Assembly: GCA_965199875.1 (NCBI GenBank)
Contig: OZ241346.1
Span: forward strand, 1,550,001-1,614,000
Source: VXYL01 sp965199875
GTDB lineage: Bacteria; Pseudomonadota; Gammaproteobacteria; Pseudomonadales; Azotimanducaceae
DNA length: 64,000 nucleotides
Reading direction: 5' to 3'
Shown: piece by piece, positions 1 through 7,371 of the stretch
How the letters are laid out: each line of letters starts with the position of its first letter
Position numbering within the stretch: position 1 is the stretch's first letter
Position numbers and translations under genes: made by a program
The notes under the pieces: model-generated
The model's database searches: none
Seen by the model: only the letters and a program-made list of their open reading frames with translations
What the model was told of the DNA's origin: nothing

Positions 1-1
1 C

Positions 2-781
2 TCCGCGGACGCCTGGCGGCACGACCTCGTGGTCTGGCCCGAGGCGGCGATTCCCGATCTCCACCACCGAGTCGCCAGCGACGTGCAGGCCATGCGCCCA
101 ACCGACGGCGGCGATCTGCTATGGGGCACGCTGCTCGCGCAAGCACGGCCCGATCGCGCGACGCCGCTGATCTACAACGCCGCGGTTTCCAGCAGCGGCG
201 GCGAGTACCGCAAGCGCCGCCTAGTGCCCTTTGGCGAATACGTCCCCCTGGAAGCGCTGCTGCGCGGCGCCATCGACTTCTTCGACCTGCCGATGTCGCG
301 CACCGCCGCCGGCGCCGACGGCCAGCGGATGCTGGTCGCCGCCGACACTGCCATCGCGCTGGCCATCTGCTACGAAGTGGCCTATGCCGACGCCGTCGCC
401 AAGGACGCGCGCTCCGCCGAACTGCTGGCCACGATCAGCAACGACACCTGGTTCGGCACGTCCATCGGCCCGCCGCAGCACATGCAGATCGCCCGCGCCC
501 GCGCCCTGGAAAACGGCAAGTACCTGCTTCGCGCCACCAACAACGGCATCACCGCCATCGTCGACGACCAGGGCGCCGTGGTCTCCCGCCTGCCGCAGTT
601 CGTCCCCGGCGTGCTCACCGGCACCGTCCACGCCAACTCCGGCACCACGCCTTATGGCCGCTTCGGCGACCTGGCGGCGATACTGGTGTCCTTGATCGCC
701 ATCGGCGCCGGCGTCTACGCTGGGCGGCGACAGCGCCCTCCAGTCCCGCAAGCGCGATCGCCCGCAAAGGAAGGAGGTTGA
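2..781 (+). CDS. lnt: Apolipoprotein N-acyltransferase, 5'-truncated by window edge
   Basis: C-terminal ~260 residues of Lnt, the inner-membrane enzyme that adds the third acyl chain to lipoproteins. The nitrilase-like (CN-hydrolase) domain is visible: VVWPEAAIP carries the catalytic Glu region, RKRRLVPFGEYVP follows with the catalytic Lys context, and AICYEVAY holds the nucleophilic Cys. SNDTWFGTSIGPPQHMQIARA and RATNNG are family signatures. A final membrane segment (about ILVSLIAIGAGVYAG) and a basic tail close the protein, as in the family. The reading frame is open from base 2, so the N-terminal membrane segments lie upstream; a GTG at 29 is internal. Confidence 0.93.
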   Translation, partial: SADAWRHDLVVWPEAAIPDLHHRVASDVQAMRPTDGGDLLWGTLLAQARPDRATPLIYNAAVSSSGGEYRKRRLVPFGEYVPLEALLRGAIDFFDLPMSRTAAGADGQRMLVAADTAIALAICYEVAYADAVAKDARSAELLATISNDTWFGTSIGPPQHMQIARARALENGKYLLRATNNGITAIVDDQGAVVSRLPQFVPGVLTGTVHANSGTTPYGRFGDLAAILVSLIAIGAGVYAGRRQRPPVPQARSPAKEGG

Positions 782-821
782 CGGCGGCGGACAACCCTCT
801 CCACTCCAACGATACTGTGCG

Positions 822-827
822 TATAAT
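822..827 (+). promoter_or_regulatory. Possible -10 element before the methylase gene
   Basis: A perfect TATAAT lies 27 bp before the preferred ATG of the methylase. No good -35 hexamer sits 16-18 bp upstream, so this is only a candidate promoter, one that would serve the restriction-modification pair independently of lnt. Confidence 0.3.
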
Positions 828-853
828 CAGATTTGGTTCTTCGCGGTAGTCCC

Positions 854-2395
854 ATGTCGGCAAACTCTCCAATGGCGCGAAAGGCTGCGCCCCGCAAGCA
901 AAACGGCGCCTACTACACGCCGGAGGCCGTGGCAGCGATGCTGGTGCGCTCGGCAGTGCGCTCGCCAGGCGATCGACTGCTGGATCCGTCTTGCGGCGAC
1001 GGCCGGTTTCTTGCCGGGCACGCGAACAGCGTCGGCGTGGAGCGGGATGCGCTGGCAGCCGCAGCAGCTCGACAGCGGGCGCCGGATGCCCGCGTCTGCA
1101 ACGACGAGTTCTTCGCATGGGCGGAACAGGCGCAACGGGCCGGCGAGCGGTTCGACTGCGCGGTCGGCAATCCGCCATTCATTCGCTATCAGACCTTCAG
1201 CGGCGCCGTGCGTCGCCGCGCCCTGGCGCGATGCGCGGAACTCGGCGTCTCCTTCTCCGGCTTGACGGCTTCATGGGCGCCGTTCCTGGTGGTGGCTGCC
1301 AGCCTGTTGCGCCCGGGCGGCCGCATGGCTTTCGTGGTGCCGGCGGCCATCGGGCATGCCCCCTACGCCGGCCCACTTTTGGAGTATCTGGTTGCCAACT
1401 TCCGCGAAGTCTTCGTCGTTGCGGTGCGGCGCAAGCTGTTTCCGCGCCTCTCCGAGGACTGCTGGCTCTTGTTCGCGGACGGTCTCGGCGGCGCGACCAG
1501 CGAGATCGGCTTCGCCGCGGTGGACGCGCTCCGGTTCGATGGCGCACCGCCGCGCCCGAACATCCGCATCGATGTCGCCGAGTGGCGAAGCGCGTGGCGC
1601 CGCCGTCTTCGGCCCTATCTGCTGGAAGCTCGGACACGCGCACTGTATTTGGCCGCGGCGGCAGCCGCGGACGGCCAGCGTTCGCCGATGTTGGAAGCCG
1701 CCAACGCCGGCGCGGTGCAGTGCGCCCCGACCCGCTTCGGAGCCTTCGCGGACATCGGCCTCGGCTACGTCAGCGGCGCCAATGGCTTCTTCCACTTGAC
1801 GCCCTCGCGTACCGAGAAAGCCGGCATCCCGGACGCGCTCTTGCAGACCACGGTGCGCAGTGCGCGCGTGCTGCCGCAGCGGGAACTCACGGCAGGAACC
1901 GTGGACCGTTGGCGGCGCAACGATGATCCGATGCTGCTGCTGCGCATCCCCAAAGCGGCGTCCGTGCCGCCGCGGGTGCGGAGCTACTTGAACAGTGCCG
2001 CTGGCCAGAGCGCACGGCAGGCGTACAAGTGCCGAAACCGCACTCCGTGGTATTCCGTGCCGGACGTGCGCGTGCCGGACTTCTTCCTCACCTACATGGC
2101 AGGACGAGCGCCGAACCTGGTGCGAAACGCCGCTGGCGCTTCCTGCACGAACGCGCTGCACCGCGTGCGGCTACGGCGTCCCAACCTGGCTGGCGACCTG
2201 CTCGATGCATGGCGAGCGCCGTTGGCCCAGCTAAGCTGCGAACTCGAAGGCCACGCCTTGGGCGGCGGCCTGCTCAAGTTGGAGCTCAGCGAAGCGGCGC
2301 GGTTGATCCTGCCACTCGCCAAGCCGAAGACACTCCATCCCGCCGTAGAGGAGGCGGTGTTGCGGATGCGCTCTTGGAGACACTATGCCGAATGA
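854..2395 (+). CDS. N6-adenine DNA methyltransferase of a type II restriction-modification system
   Basis: A 513-aa class I SAM-dependent DNA methylase. Seen: QNGAYYTPEAVA start typical of the N6-MTase fold, SAM-binding motif I DPSCGDG (residues 44-50), and catalytic motif IV NPPF (106-109). The C-terminal third is a target-recognition-like region (WYSVPDVRVPDFFLTYM, then the NALHRVRL stretch) as in Eco57I/HsdM-type enzymes. The frame is open from a TTG at 833, but ATG at 854 is chosen because the family normally begins just before the QNGAYYTP segment. The stop overlaps the next gene by 11 bp, and that gene looks like a restriction nuclease, so the pair is read as an R-M operon. Expected role: protective adenine methylation of host DNA. 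The recognition site cannot be inferred. Confidence 0.88.
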   Translation: MSANSPMARKAAPRKQNGAYYTPEAVAAMLVRSAVRSPGDRLLDPSCGDGRFLAGHANSVGVERDALAAAAARQRAPDARVCNDEFFAWAEQAQRAGERFDCAVGNPPFIRYQTFSGAVRRRALARCAELGVSFSGLTASWAPFLVVAASLLRPGGRMAFVVPAAIGHAPYAGPLLEYLVANFREVFVVAVRRKLFPRLSEDCWLLFADGLGGATSEIGFAAVDALRFDGAPPRPNIRIDVAEWRSAWRRRLRPYLLEARTRALYLAAAAAADGQRSPMLEAANAGAVQCAPTRFGAFADIGLGYVSGANGFFHLTPSRTEKAGIPDALLQTTVRSARVLPQRELTAGTVDRWRRNDDPMLLLRIPKAASVPPRVRSYLNSAAGQSARQAYKCRNRTPWYSVPDVRVPDFFLTYMAGRAPNLVRNAAGASCTNALHRVRLRRPNLAGDLLDAWRAPLAQLSCELEGHALGGGLLKLELSEAARLILPLAKPKTLHPAVEEAVLRMRSWRHYAE

Positions 2396-3254
2396 CGGGC
2401 CGAATGACAGCGGCCAATACGGAGGAGCATTGAATCGGACCGAGGCATTCAGACGCTTCGCGACTTTCGCTGGCCGGACGCAAAGCCAACAGCACATCAA
2501 ACCGTTGCACGAGTACGTAACGGCACGGCTCGTGCTGGAGGGAGGCTTCGCGCCAGACGAACTCCAACCGCATCCGCCGTTGCGCACCATAGGCGGTACG
2601 AATCGTCTGGTTCACGCCCCGGACCAAGCAACCAGCGCGGAAGCCACGATACTCGGCGGACTCAAGACGAAAAACGTCGACATCGTCGTAACGAAAGACG
2701 GCATCGGGCCGGTCCTCGCCATTTCCTGCAAAGGCATGACGGGCGCATTCAGGAACCTCACCAACCGACTTGAGGAAACGATCGGGGAATGCACCAACCT
2801 CCACATTGGCTACCCCATGTTGGTGTTCGGATACCTGTTCATCGCAAGGGCGAACCGCGCCGATCAACGCTCCGCGCCAACCGACTTGGCGTTCACGGCA
2901 GACGGTTCGCCGGTCGAAGCGCTGGTCCGCTTCCATGCGGCCTTGACGGAAATGACCGGCAGGCTAGGCGTACGCGACGACCTGAGTCGGTACGAAGCTG
3001 TGGGCATGGCACTGGTTGACACGCGGCACGGCTTTGCCGGGCAGCCCATCGAGCGGTTTCCGCCTCCTGACAGCCGCGTCAACTTCGCCAGCTTCTTCGA
3101 CACGCTCTACAGACGCTACGACGAGCGCTACGTTGTTGGCGCGCCCCGGCTGGAATCGCGCACCCGGCGCGTCGTTTGGGCGGCAGACTCGCCGGTTCTC
3201 CAGAAGGTGCTGCCAACGACCGATCTCGACTACGAGATCCGTGCAGAAACCTAA
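2385..3254 (+). CDS. Probable type II restriction endonuclease (PD-(D/E)xK-like)
   Basis: A 289-aa protein overlapping the methylase gene by 11 bp. Around residues 98-130 there is VDIVV (D99), a strand ending ISCK (S114-C115-K116), then a Glu at 130, exactly 13 residues after the Lys. This resembles the rearranged active site of NgoMIV/Cfr10I-type nucleases, where the usual acidic residue before Lys is replaced by Ser and a downstream Glu takes over. That match is inference from spacing only. The rest of the sequence (LTNRLEETIGECTNLH; FFDTLYRRYDERY) is not a motif I can name. Position next to the methylase is the main support for the function; it would cut DNA not modified by the partner. 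Confidence 0.65.
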   Translation: MPNDGPNDSGQYGGALNRTEAFRRFATFAGRTQSQQHIKPLHEYVTARLVLEGGFAPDELQPHPPLRTIGGTNRLVHAPDQATSAEATILGGLKTKNVDIVVTKDGIGPVLAISCKGMTGAFRNLTNRLEETIGECTNLHIGYPMLVFGYLFIARANRADQRSAPTDLAFTADGSPVEALVRFHAALTEMTGRLGVRDDLSRYEAVGMALVDTRHGFAGQPIERFPPPDSRVNFASFFDTLYRRYDERYVVGAPRLESRTRRVVWAADSPVLQKVLPTTDLDYEIRAET

Positions 3255-3357
3255 CGGCGCAGCTATTTCGCTTGCGCTATATGCCAAGTTGAATCCAAAC
3301 CGTGGACGCGGTCTCGCCAAGCCAACCAAGGACTCTCCACCAAGAAGCCACGGGGAC

Positions 3358-3588
3358 ATGCCTGCCGTCCGCGAAACACGTCTGGCACCAGGACGAACGG
3401 ATAGGCCGCTGCGTCAACTCCGTGAACGCTGGAAGCGCGTATTGGCATCGCGGCAGGACGCCGAAGAATCGGCGTTTTGCGAAGCTGCAGGAGCGCTGGG
3501 TCTCGACCCATACCGCATCGACGACGCGGACGCCGAGTTCATCGTCGATGCCGGTGCACACGGCAGCTGCAGAATCGGCAGAGAATAA
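3358..3588 (+). pseudogene. Relic of an ImmA/IrrE-family gene
   Basis: An open frame ends at a TAA and contains PLRQLRERWKRVLASRQ followed by FCEAAGALGLDPYRIDDAD. The phrase 'F-C-x-A-A-G-A-L-G-L-D-P-Y' is familiar from larger ImmA/IrrE metallopeptidase-type proteins, where it lies well before the HExxH motif. Here neither the N-terminal part nor the peptidase motif is present, so this is a fragment. It sits between the restriction nuclease and metK with no partner gene. It could also be a chance open frame; the resemblance rests on one short segment. Confidence 0.35.
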
Positions 3589-3625
3589 AGGCGGCCTGCG
3601 AAGCGAACCGCCTGCATTAGGGTTG

Positions 3626-3715
3626 GGCGCCTTGTGGGGGCTGCGCCAAGGCAGCCGGCCTTCAGGGCAACCGAGGACTTTCGCCGACACGGGCCGGCGG
3701 CGGCTTCCTATACAA
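3626..3715 (+). promoter_or_regulatory. metK promoter/leader region with alternative hairpins
   Basis: Between the relic and metK, GGCTGC (3639-3644) can pair with GCAGCC (3651-3656), while GCCTTG (3629-3634) can pair with CAAGGC (3647-3652). The two stems overlap and exclude each other. A -10-like TATACA lies at 3709-3714, downstream of these stems, so they would be in the transcript only if a promoter further upstream is used. I do not recognise a known SAM or SAH riboswitch. Confidence 0.3.
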
Positions 3716-3752
3716 TCCGCGTTTCGTCGCCGTTGGGTCGCTTGAGGTTTCG

Positions 3753-4910
3753 ATGTCCGACTACTCCCTGTTCACTTCCGAGTCCGTGTCGGCTGGCCAT
3801 CCGGACAAGATGGCCGACCAGATTTCGGACGCCGTTCTAGACGCCATGCTGGCGCAGGACGGCGAGTCCCGCGTCGCTTGCGAAACGCTGCTGAAGGGCA
3901 ACTTGATCGTCGTCGCCGGCGAGATCCGCTCCCGGGCGGACGTGGACATCGACAAGCTCGCCAGGCGGGTGGTTCGGGAAATCGGCTACGGCGACGCCGA
4001 CAGCGGCTACGACTTGGAGTCCGTGGTGGTGGTCAACGCGCTCGGCAAGCAGTCCCAGGAGATCGCCGAAGGCGTGGACGAGAGCGAAGGGCACGAGCAA
4101 GGCGCCGGGGATCAAGGCCTGATGTTCGGCTACGCCACGGACGAAACCGACAGTCTGATGCCAGCTCCCATCGCCTACGCGCATCGCCTCATGCGGCGTC
4201 ATGCCGAAGTTCGCCGCAGCCAGCTGGACTTCCTCCGTCCGGACGCGAAGAGCCAGCTTTCCTTCCGCTACGATGGCAACGGGGCGCCGGTCGGCGTCGA
4301 TGCCATCGTCCTTTCCACCCACCACTCGCCCAGCGTCAGCACCGCCGTGCTGCACGAAGCGGTGCGCGAGGAGATCATCGAACCCGTCGTTCCCGGCAAC
4401 TGGATCGGCCCGGACACCAAGGTGTTCATCAATCCGGCCGGGCGCTTCGAAGTGGGTGGCCCGGCGGCCGACTGCGGCCTCACCGGACGCAAGATCATCG
4501 TCGACACCTACGGCGGCATGGCGCGCCATGGCGGCGGCGCGTTCTCGGGCAAGGATCCGTCCAAGGTGGATCGTTCGGCGGCCTACGCCGGCCGCTACGT
4601 GGCCAAGAACATCGTCGCCGCGGGCCTGGCCAAGCGCTGCGAGATCCAGGTGAGCTACGCCATCGGCAAGGCCGACCCCACGTCGATCAGCGTCAACACC
4701 TTCGGCACCGGCGCCATCGCCGATGCGAAGATCGTCCGACTGGTGCGCGAGCACTTCGACTTGAAGCCGCGCGGGATCATCGACAGCCTCGATCTCAAGC
4801 GCCCGGTGTACCAGCGCACCGCCGCCTACGGGCATTTCGGACGCGAAGAGGAAACGTTCACCTGGGAGCGAACGGACAAAGCGCAAGCGCTGCGCGCCGC
4901 GGCCGGGTGA
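3753..4910 (+). CDS. metK: S-adenosylmethionine synthetase
   Basis: A 385-aa MetK, of normal bacterial length, making S-adenosylmethionine from methionine and ATP in the cytoplasm. Seen: SVSAGHPDKMADQISD at the N-terminus (ATP/methionine site), the GAGDQGLMFGYA signature around residues 118-129, and the glycine-rich GGGAFSGKDPSKVDRSAAY segment near residue 260. ATG is preceded by GAGG at suitable spacing. The stop codon overlaps the GTG of metF (GTGA), so both methyl-cycle genes are probably co-translated. The product also feeds the methylases elsewhere in the window. Confidence 0.98.
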   Translation: MSDYSLFTSESVSAGHPDKMADQISDAVLDAMLAQDGESRVACETLLKGNLIVVAGEIRSRADVDIDKLARRVVREIGYGDADSGYDLESVVVVNALGKQSQEIAEGVDESEGHEQGAGDQGLMFGYATDETDSLMPAPIAYAHRLMRRHAEVRRSQLDFLRPDAKSQLSFRYDGNGAPVGVDAIVLSTHHSPSVSTAVLHEAVREEIIEPVVPGNWIGPDTKVFINPAGRFEVGGPAADCGLTGRKIIVDTYGGMARHGGGAFSGKDPSKVDRSAAYAGRYVAKNIVAAGLAKRCEIQVSYAIGKADPTSISVNTFGTGAIADAKIVRLVREHFDLKPRGIIDSLDLKRPVYQRTAAYGHFGREEETFTWERTDKAQALRAAAG

Positions 4911-5764
4911 AGCCGCAGCTGAGCTTCGAGTTCTATCCGCCGCAGACGCGCCGAGGCAGGGCGAATCTGCTCGCCGTCGCACGGCGGCTGGGCAAGTACG
5001 GGCCGCTCTTTCACTCCGTCACCTACGGCGCTGGCGGCAGCACCCGGCGGCACACCTTTGCCACCGTGGCGTTCTTGCGCGAAGCCGGCCTCGAAGTGGC
5101 GCCGCATCTGTCCTGGGGCAGCGACGATGCCGCCGACATCGTGGAACTGCTTGCCCGCTATCGACAGCTCGGCGTCGGCCGCCTGGTTGCGCTGCGCGGC
5201 GACGTGCCTTCCGGCACCGGCGCGAGCCGGGGGATGCGCCATGCCGAAGAACTGGTGCGCCTGCTGCGCGCCGAAGCCGCCGCGGCGCTCGAAGTGTTCG
5301 TGGCCGCCTACCCGGAAGTACATCCCGATGCGCCCTCGGCCGATGCCGACATCGACTATCTGAAACGCAAGGTGGATGCGGGGGCGGATGGCTGCATCAC
5401 CCAGTACTTCTACAACGCCGACGGCTACTTCTACTTTCGCGACCGCTGCACGGCGGCGGGCATCGACGTTCCCATCGTGCCGGGCGTCATGCCCATCTCG
5501 AACGTCGCCAGCCTGCTGCGCTTCTCCGACAAGGCCGGCGCCGAGATTCCACGCTGGATGCGCATGCGCCTCGACGGTCTGGTCGACGACGATGCCGGCA
5601 GGCGCGCCTTCTGCGACGAGGTGGTCGCGGCGCTGTGCAGCCGGCTGTTGCAGGGCGGTGCGCCGGGCCTGCACTTCTACACCTTGAACAAGGCGCTGCC
5701 CACCGAGGCGGCGTTGGCGAACGCCGACGCCTTGCGGCAAACAGGCAAGGTGCCCTCCGGTTGA
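4907..5764 (+). CDS. metF: 5,10-methylenetetrahydrofolate reductase
   Basis: A 285-aa MetF-type flavoprotein that reduces methylene-THF to methyl-THF, the methyl donor for methionine synthesis. Seen: LSFEFYPPQT at the N-terminus (catalytic Glu in SFEFYPP), FHSVTYGAGGSTR, LVALRGDVP, a DIDYLKRKVDAGADGCITQ segment that binds folate/FAD, and PIVPGVMPI. The start is a GTG overlapping the metK stop, because the conserved KPQLSFEFYPP segment follows directly. The upstream open frame is antisense-like extension inside metK. Together with metK this forms a compact methionine/SAM operon without ahcY. Confidence 0.96.
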   Translation: MKPQLSFEFYPPQTRRGRANLLAVARRLGKYGPLFHSVTYGAGGSTRRHTFATVAFLREAGLEVAPHLSWGSDDAADIVELLARYRQLGVGRLVALRGDVPSGTGASRGMRHAEELVRLLRAEAAAALEVFVAAYPEVHPDAPSADADIDYLKRKVDAGADGCITQYFYNADGYFYFRDRCTAAGIDVPIVPGVMPISNVASLLRFSDKAGAEIPRWMRMRLDGLVDDDAGRRAFCDEVVAALCSRLLQGGAPGLHFYTLNKALPTEAALANADALRQTGKVPSG

Positions 5765-5803
5765 CTGGGTGTTACTGTGAGCGCCGCTCGAGGAAGCTAG
5801 CAG

Positions 5804-6073
5804 ATGGCCGCCGTCCACCAGTCCTATCCGCCGATTCCCTACGGCATGGCGGACTTCAGCGCCATGCGGCGGGAGGGTTTCCTGTACGTGGACAAGACGC
5901 GCTTCCTGCGCGAGCTGGAGAACGAGCGCCACGTCTTCCTGCTGCGCCCACGGCGCTTCGGCAAGTCCTGGGACGAGCGCTTGGCGCGGCAACACCCGTC
6001 GCTGCAGTTCACCGGCATCGCCTTGGTCTTTCGCGGCTGGGAGCTCGTCGCCCGCGAGGGGCTTCCTCCTTGA
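5804..6073 (+). pseudogene. Internally deleted AAA-ATPase-like / PD-(D/E)xK family gene
   Basis: An 89-aa open frame that joins two ends of a much longer protein. The first ~55 residues (IPYGMADFSAMRREGFLYVDKT, then LLRPRRFGKS) are the N-terminus and Walker A region of the AAA-ATPase_like/DUF1703 family, whose members usually run to about 500 residues. The last ~30 (PSLQFTGIALVFRGWELVA) resemble the final strands of the nuclease-like C-terminal domain. The ATPase core and most of the nuclease domain are missing, so an in-frame internal deletion of roughly 400 codons is inferred. No function is expected. Confidence 0.75.
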
Positions 6074-7371
6074 GCTGGTTTCGCAATCGTCGAGTCGTCG
6101 CCTGGGCGCTGTACGACTGGGCCAACTCGGTGTTCGCTACGACGGTGATCGCCGGCTTCTTTCCGATCTTCTTCAAGCAGTACTGGAACGCCGGCGTCGA
6201 CCCGGTGGTCAGCACCGCCCGGCTGGGTTTCGCCAACTCGCTGGCCAGCGCCTTTCTGCTGCTGACGGCACCCGTTCTCGGCGCGCTGGCCGACGGCAGC
6301 GGTGCGCGCAAGAAGTTCCTCGGCGTCTTCACCGCCCTCGGCGTCGCCATGACGGCGCTGCTTTGGGGCGTGCCCGAAGGCCACTGGAGCACCGCCTCGA
6401 CGATCTACGTGCTGGCTTCGGCGGGCTTCTCCGGGGCGATCATCTTCTACGACGCGCTGATCGTCGGAGTGTGTCCGCCAGAGCGCTACGACCAGGTCTC
6501 CGCCTTCGGCTTTTCGCTCGGCTACATCGGCGGCGGCGTGCTGTTCGCCGTCAACGTGGCGATGACGCTGACGCCGGAGTCCTTCGGCCTCGCCGACGCC
6601 GCGGAAGCGGTGCGGCTGTCCTTCGTGACGGTGGCGGTGTGGTGGGCGGTGTTCTCGCTGCCGTTGTTTCGCGCGGTTCCCGAACCGGGCGCCCGCCTGT
6701 CCATCGAGGACGTTGGAGCTTCGACCGCGCGGGCCCTTGCTGCCAGCGTCGGCGGCAGCCTGCGCTCCCTCGCGCGGACCTTCCGCGAGTACCGCTCGCA
6801 TCGTCTGGCCGGTCTCTTTCTGCTCGCCTACTTCTTCTACATCGACGGCGTCCACACCGTCATCCGCATGGCGGTGGACTACGGCCTGTCGCTGGGCTTC
6901 CCTTCGGAGAGTCTGATCGTCGCGCTCTTGATCACGCAATTCGTCGGCTTTCCGGCGACGCTGGCCTTCGGCTACGCCGCCAAGCGCATCGGCGCGAAAC
7001 CGGCGCTCTACTTTGGCGTTGCCGTCTACGTCGGCGTCGCCGTCTACGCCTACTTCCTGTCCACGGTGGTCGAGTTCTACGTCCTCGCGGCCGTGGTCGG
7101 CATGGTACAGGGAGGCGTACAGGCGATTTCGCGTTCGCTGTACGCGCGATTCGTGCCGGCCGCCAAGAGCGGCGAGTTCTTCGGCTTCTTCAACATGCTG
7201 GGGCGTTTCGCCGCCATCATCGGCCCGTCCCTGGTGGCGGTCACCGGCCTGCTCACCGGCAGCTCGCGGCTGGGCATCCTGTCCGTGGCGCTGGTGCTGA
7301 TCGTCGGCATGGTGCTGTTGGGATTCGTGCGCGATCAGTCGCCTTCCAGAGCGCGGCGCGTCTCTTCGTAG
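6070..7371 (+). CDS. UMF1-family MFS transporter
   Basis: A 433-aa membrane protein of the Atg22/UMF1 branch of the major facilitator superfamily. Seen: VAWALYDWANSVFATTVIAGFFP at the N-terminus, a family hallmark, then about 12 hydrophobic segments with the ADGSGARKK loop after the second. Substrate unknown; relatives are generally annotated as putative efflux or small-solute carriers. The start is taken as TTG overlapping the stop of the upstream relic (TTGA), because the conserved SWFRNRRVVAWALYDWANS begins immediately. The 3' end overlaps the convergent transporter gene by 37 bp. Confidence 0.85.
   Translation: MSWFRNRRVVAWALYDWANSVFATTVIAGFFPIFFKQYWNAGVDPVVSTARLGFANSLASAFLLLTAPVLGALADGSGARKKFLGVFTALGVAMTALLWGVPEGHWSTASTIYVLASAGFSGAIIFYDALIVGVCPPERYDQVSAFGFSLGYIGGGVLFAVNVAMTLTPESFGLADAAEAVRLSFVTVAVWWAVFSLPLFRAVPEPGARLSIEDVGASTARALAASVGGSLRSLARTFREYRSHRLAGLFLLAYFFYIDGVHTVIRMAVDYGLSLGFPSESLIVALLITQFVGFPATLAFGYAAKRIGAKPALYFGVAVYVGVAVYAYFLSTVVEFYVLAAVVGMVQGGVQAISRSLYARFVPAAKSGEFFGFFNMLGRFAAIIGPSLVAVTGLLTGSSRLGILSVALVLIVGMVLLGFVRDQSPSRARRVSS

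Noticed and set aside
778..783. TTGACG as the -35 partner of TATAAT at 822
   Set aside because: Spacing of 38 bp is far too long for a sigma-70 promoter.
3590..3752. SAM or SAH riboswitch before metK
   Set aside because: None of the conserved core sequences I know could be placed; only generic GC stems are present.
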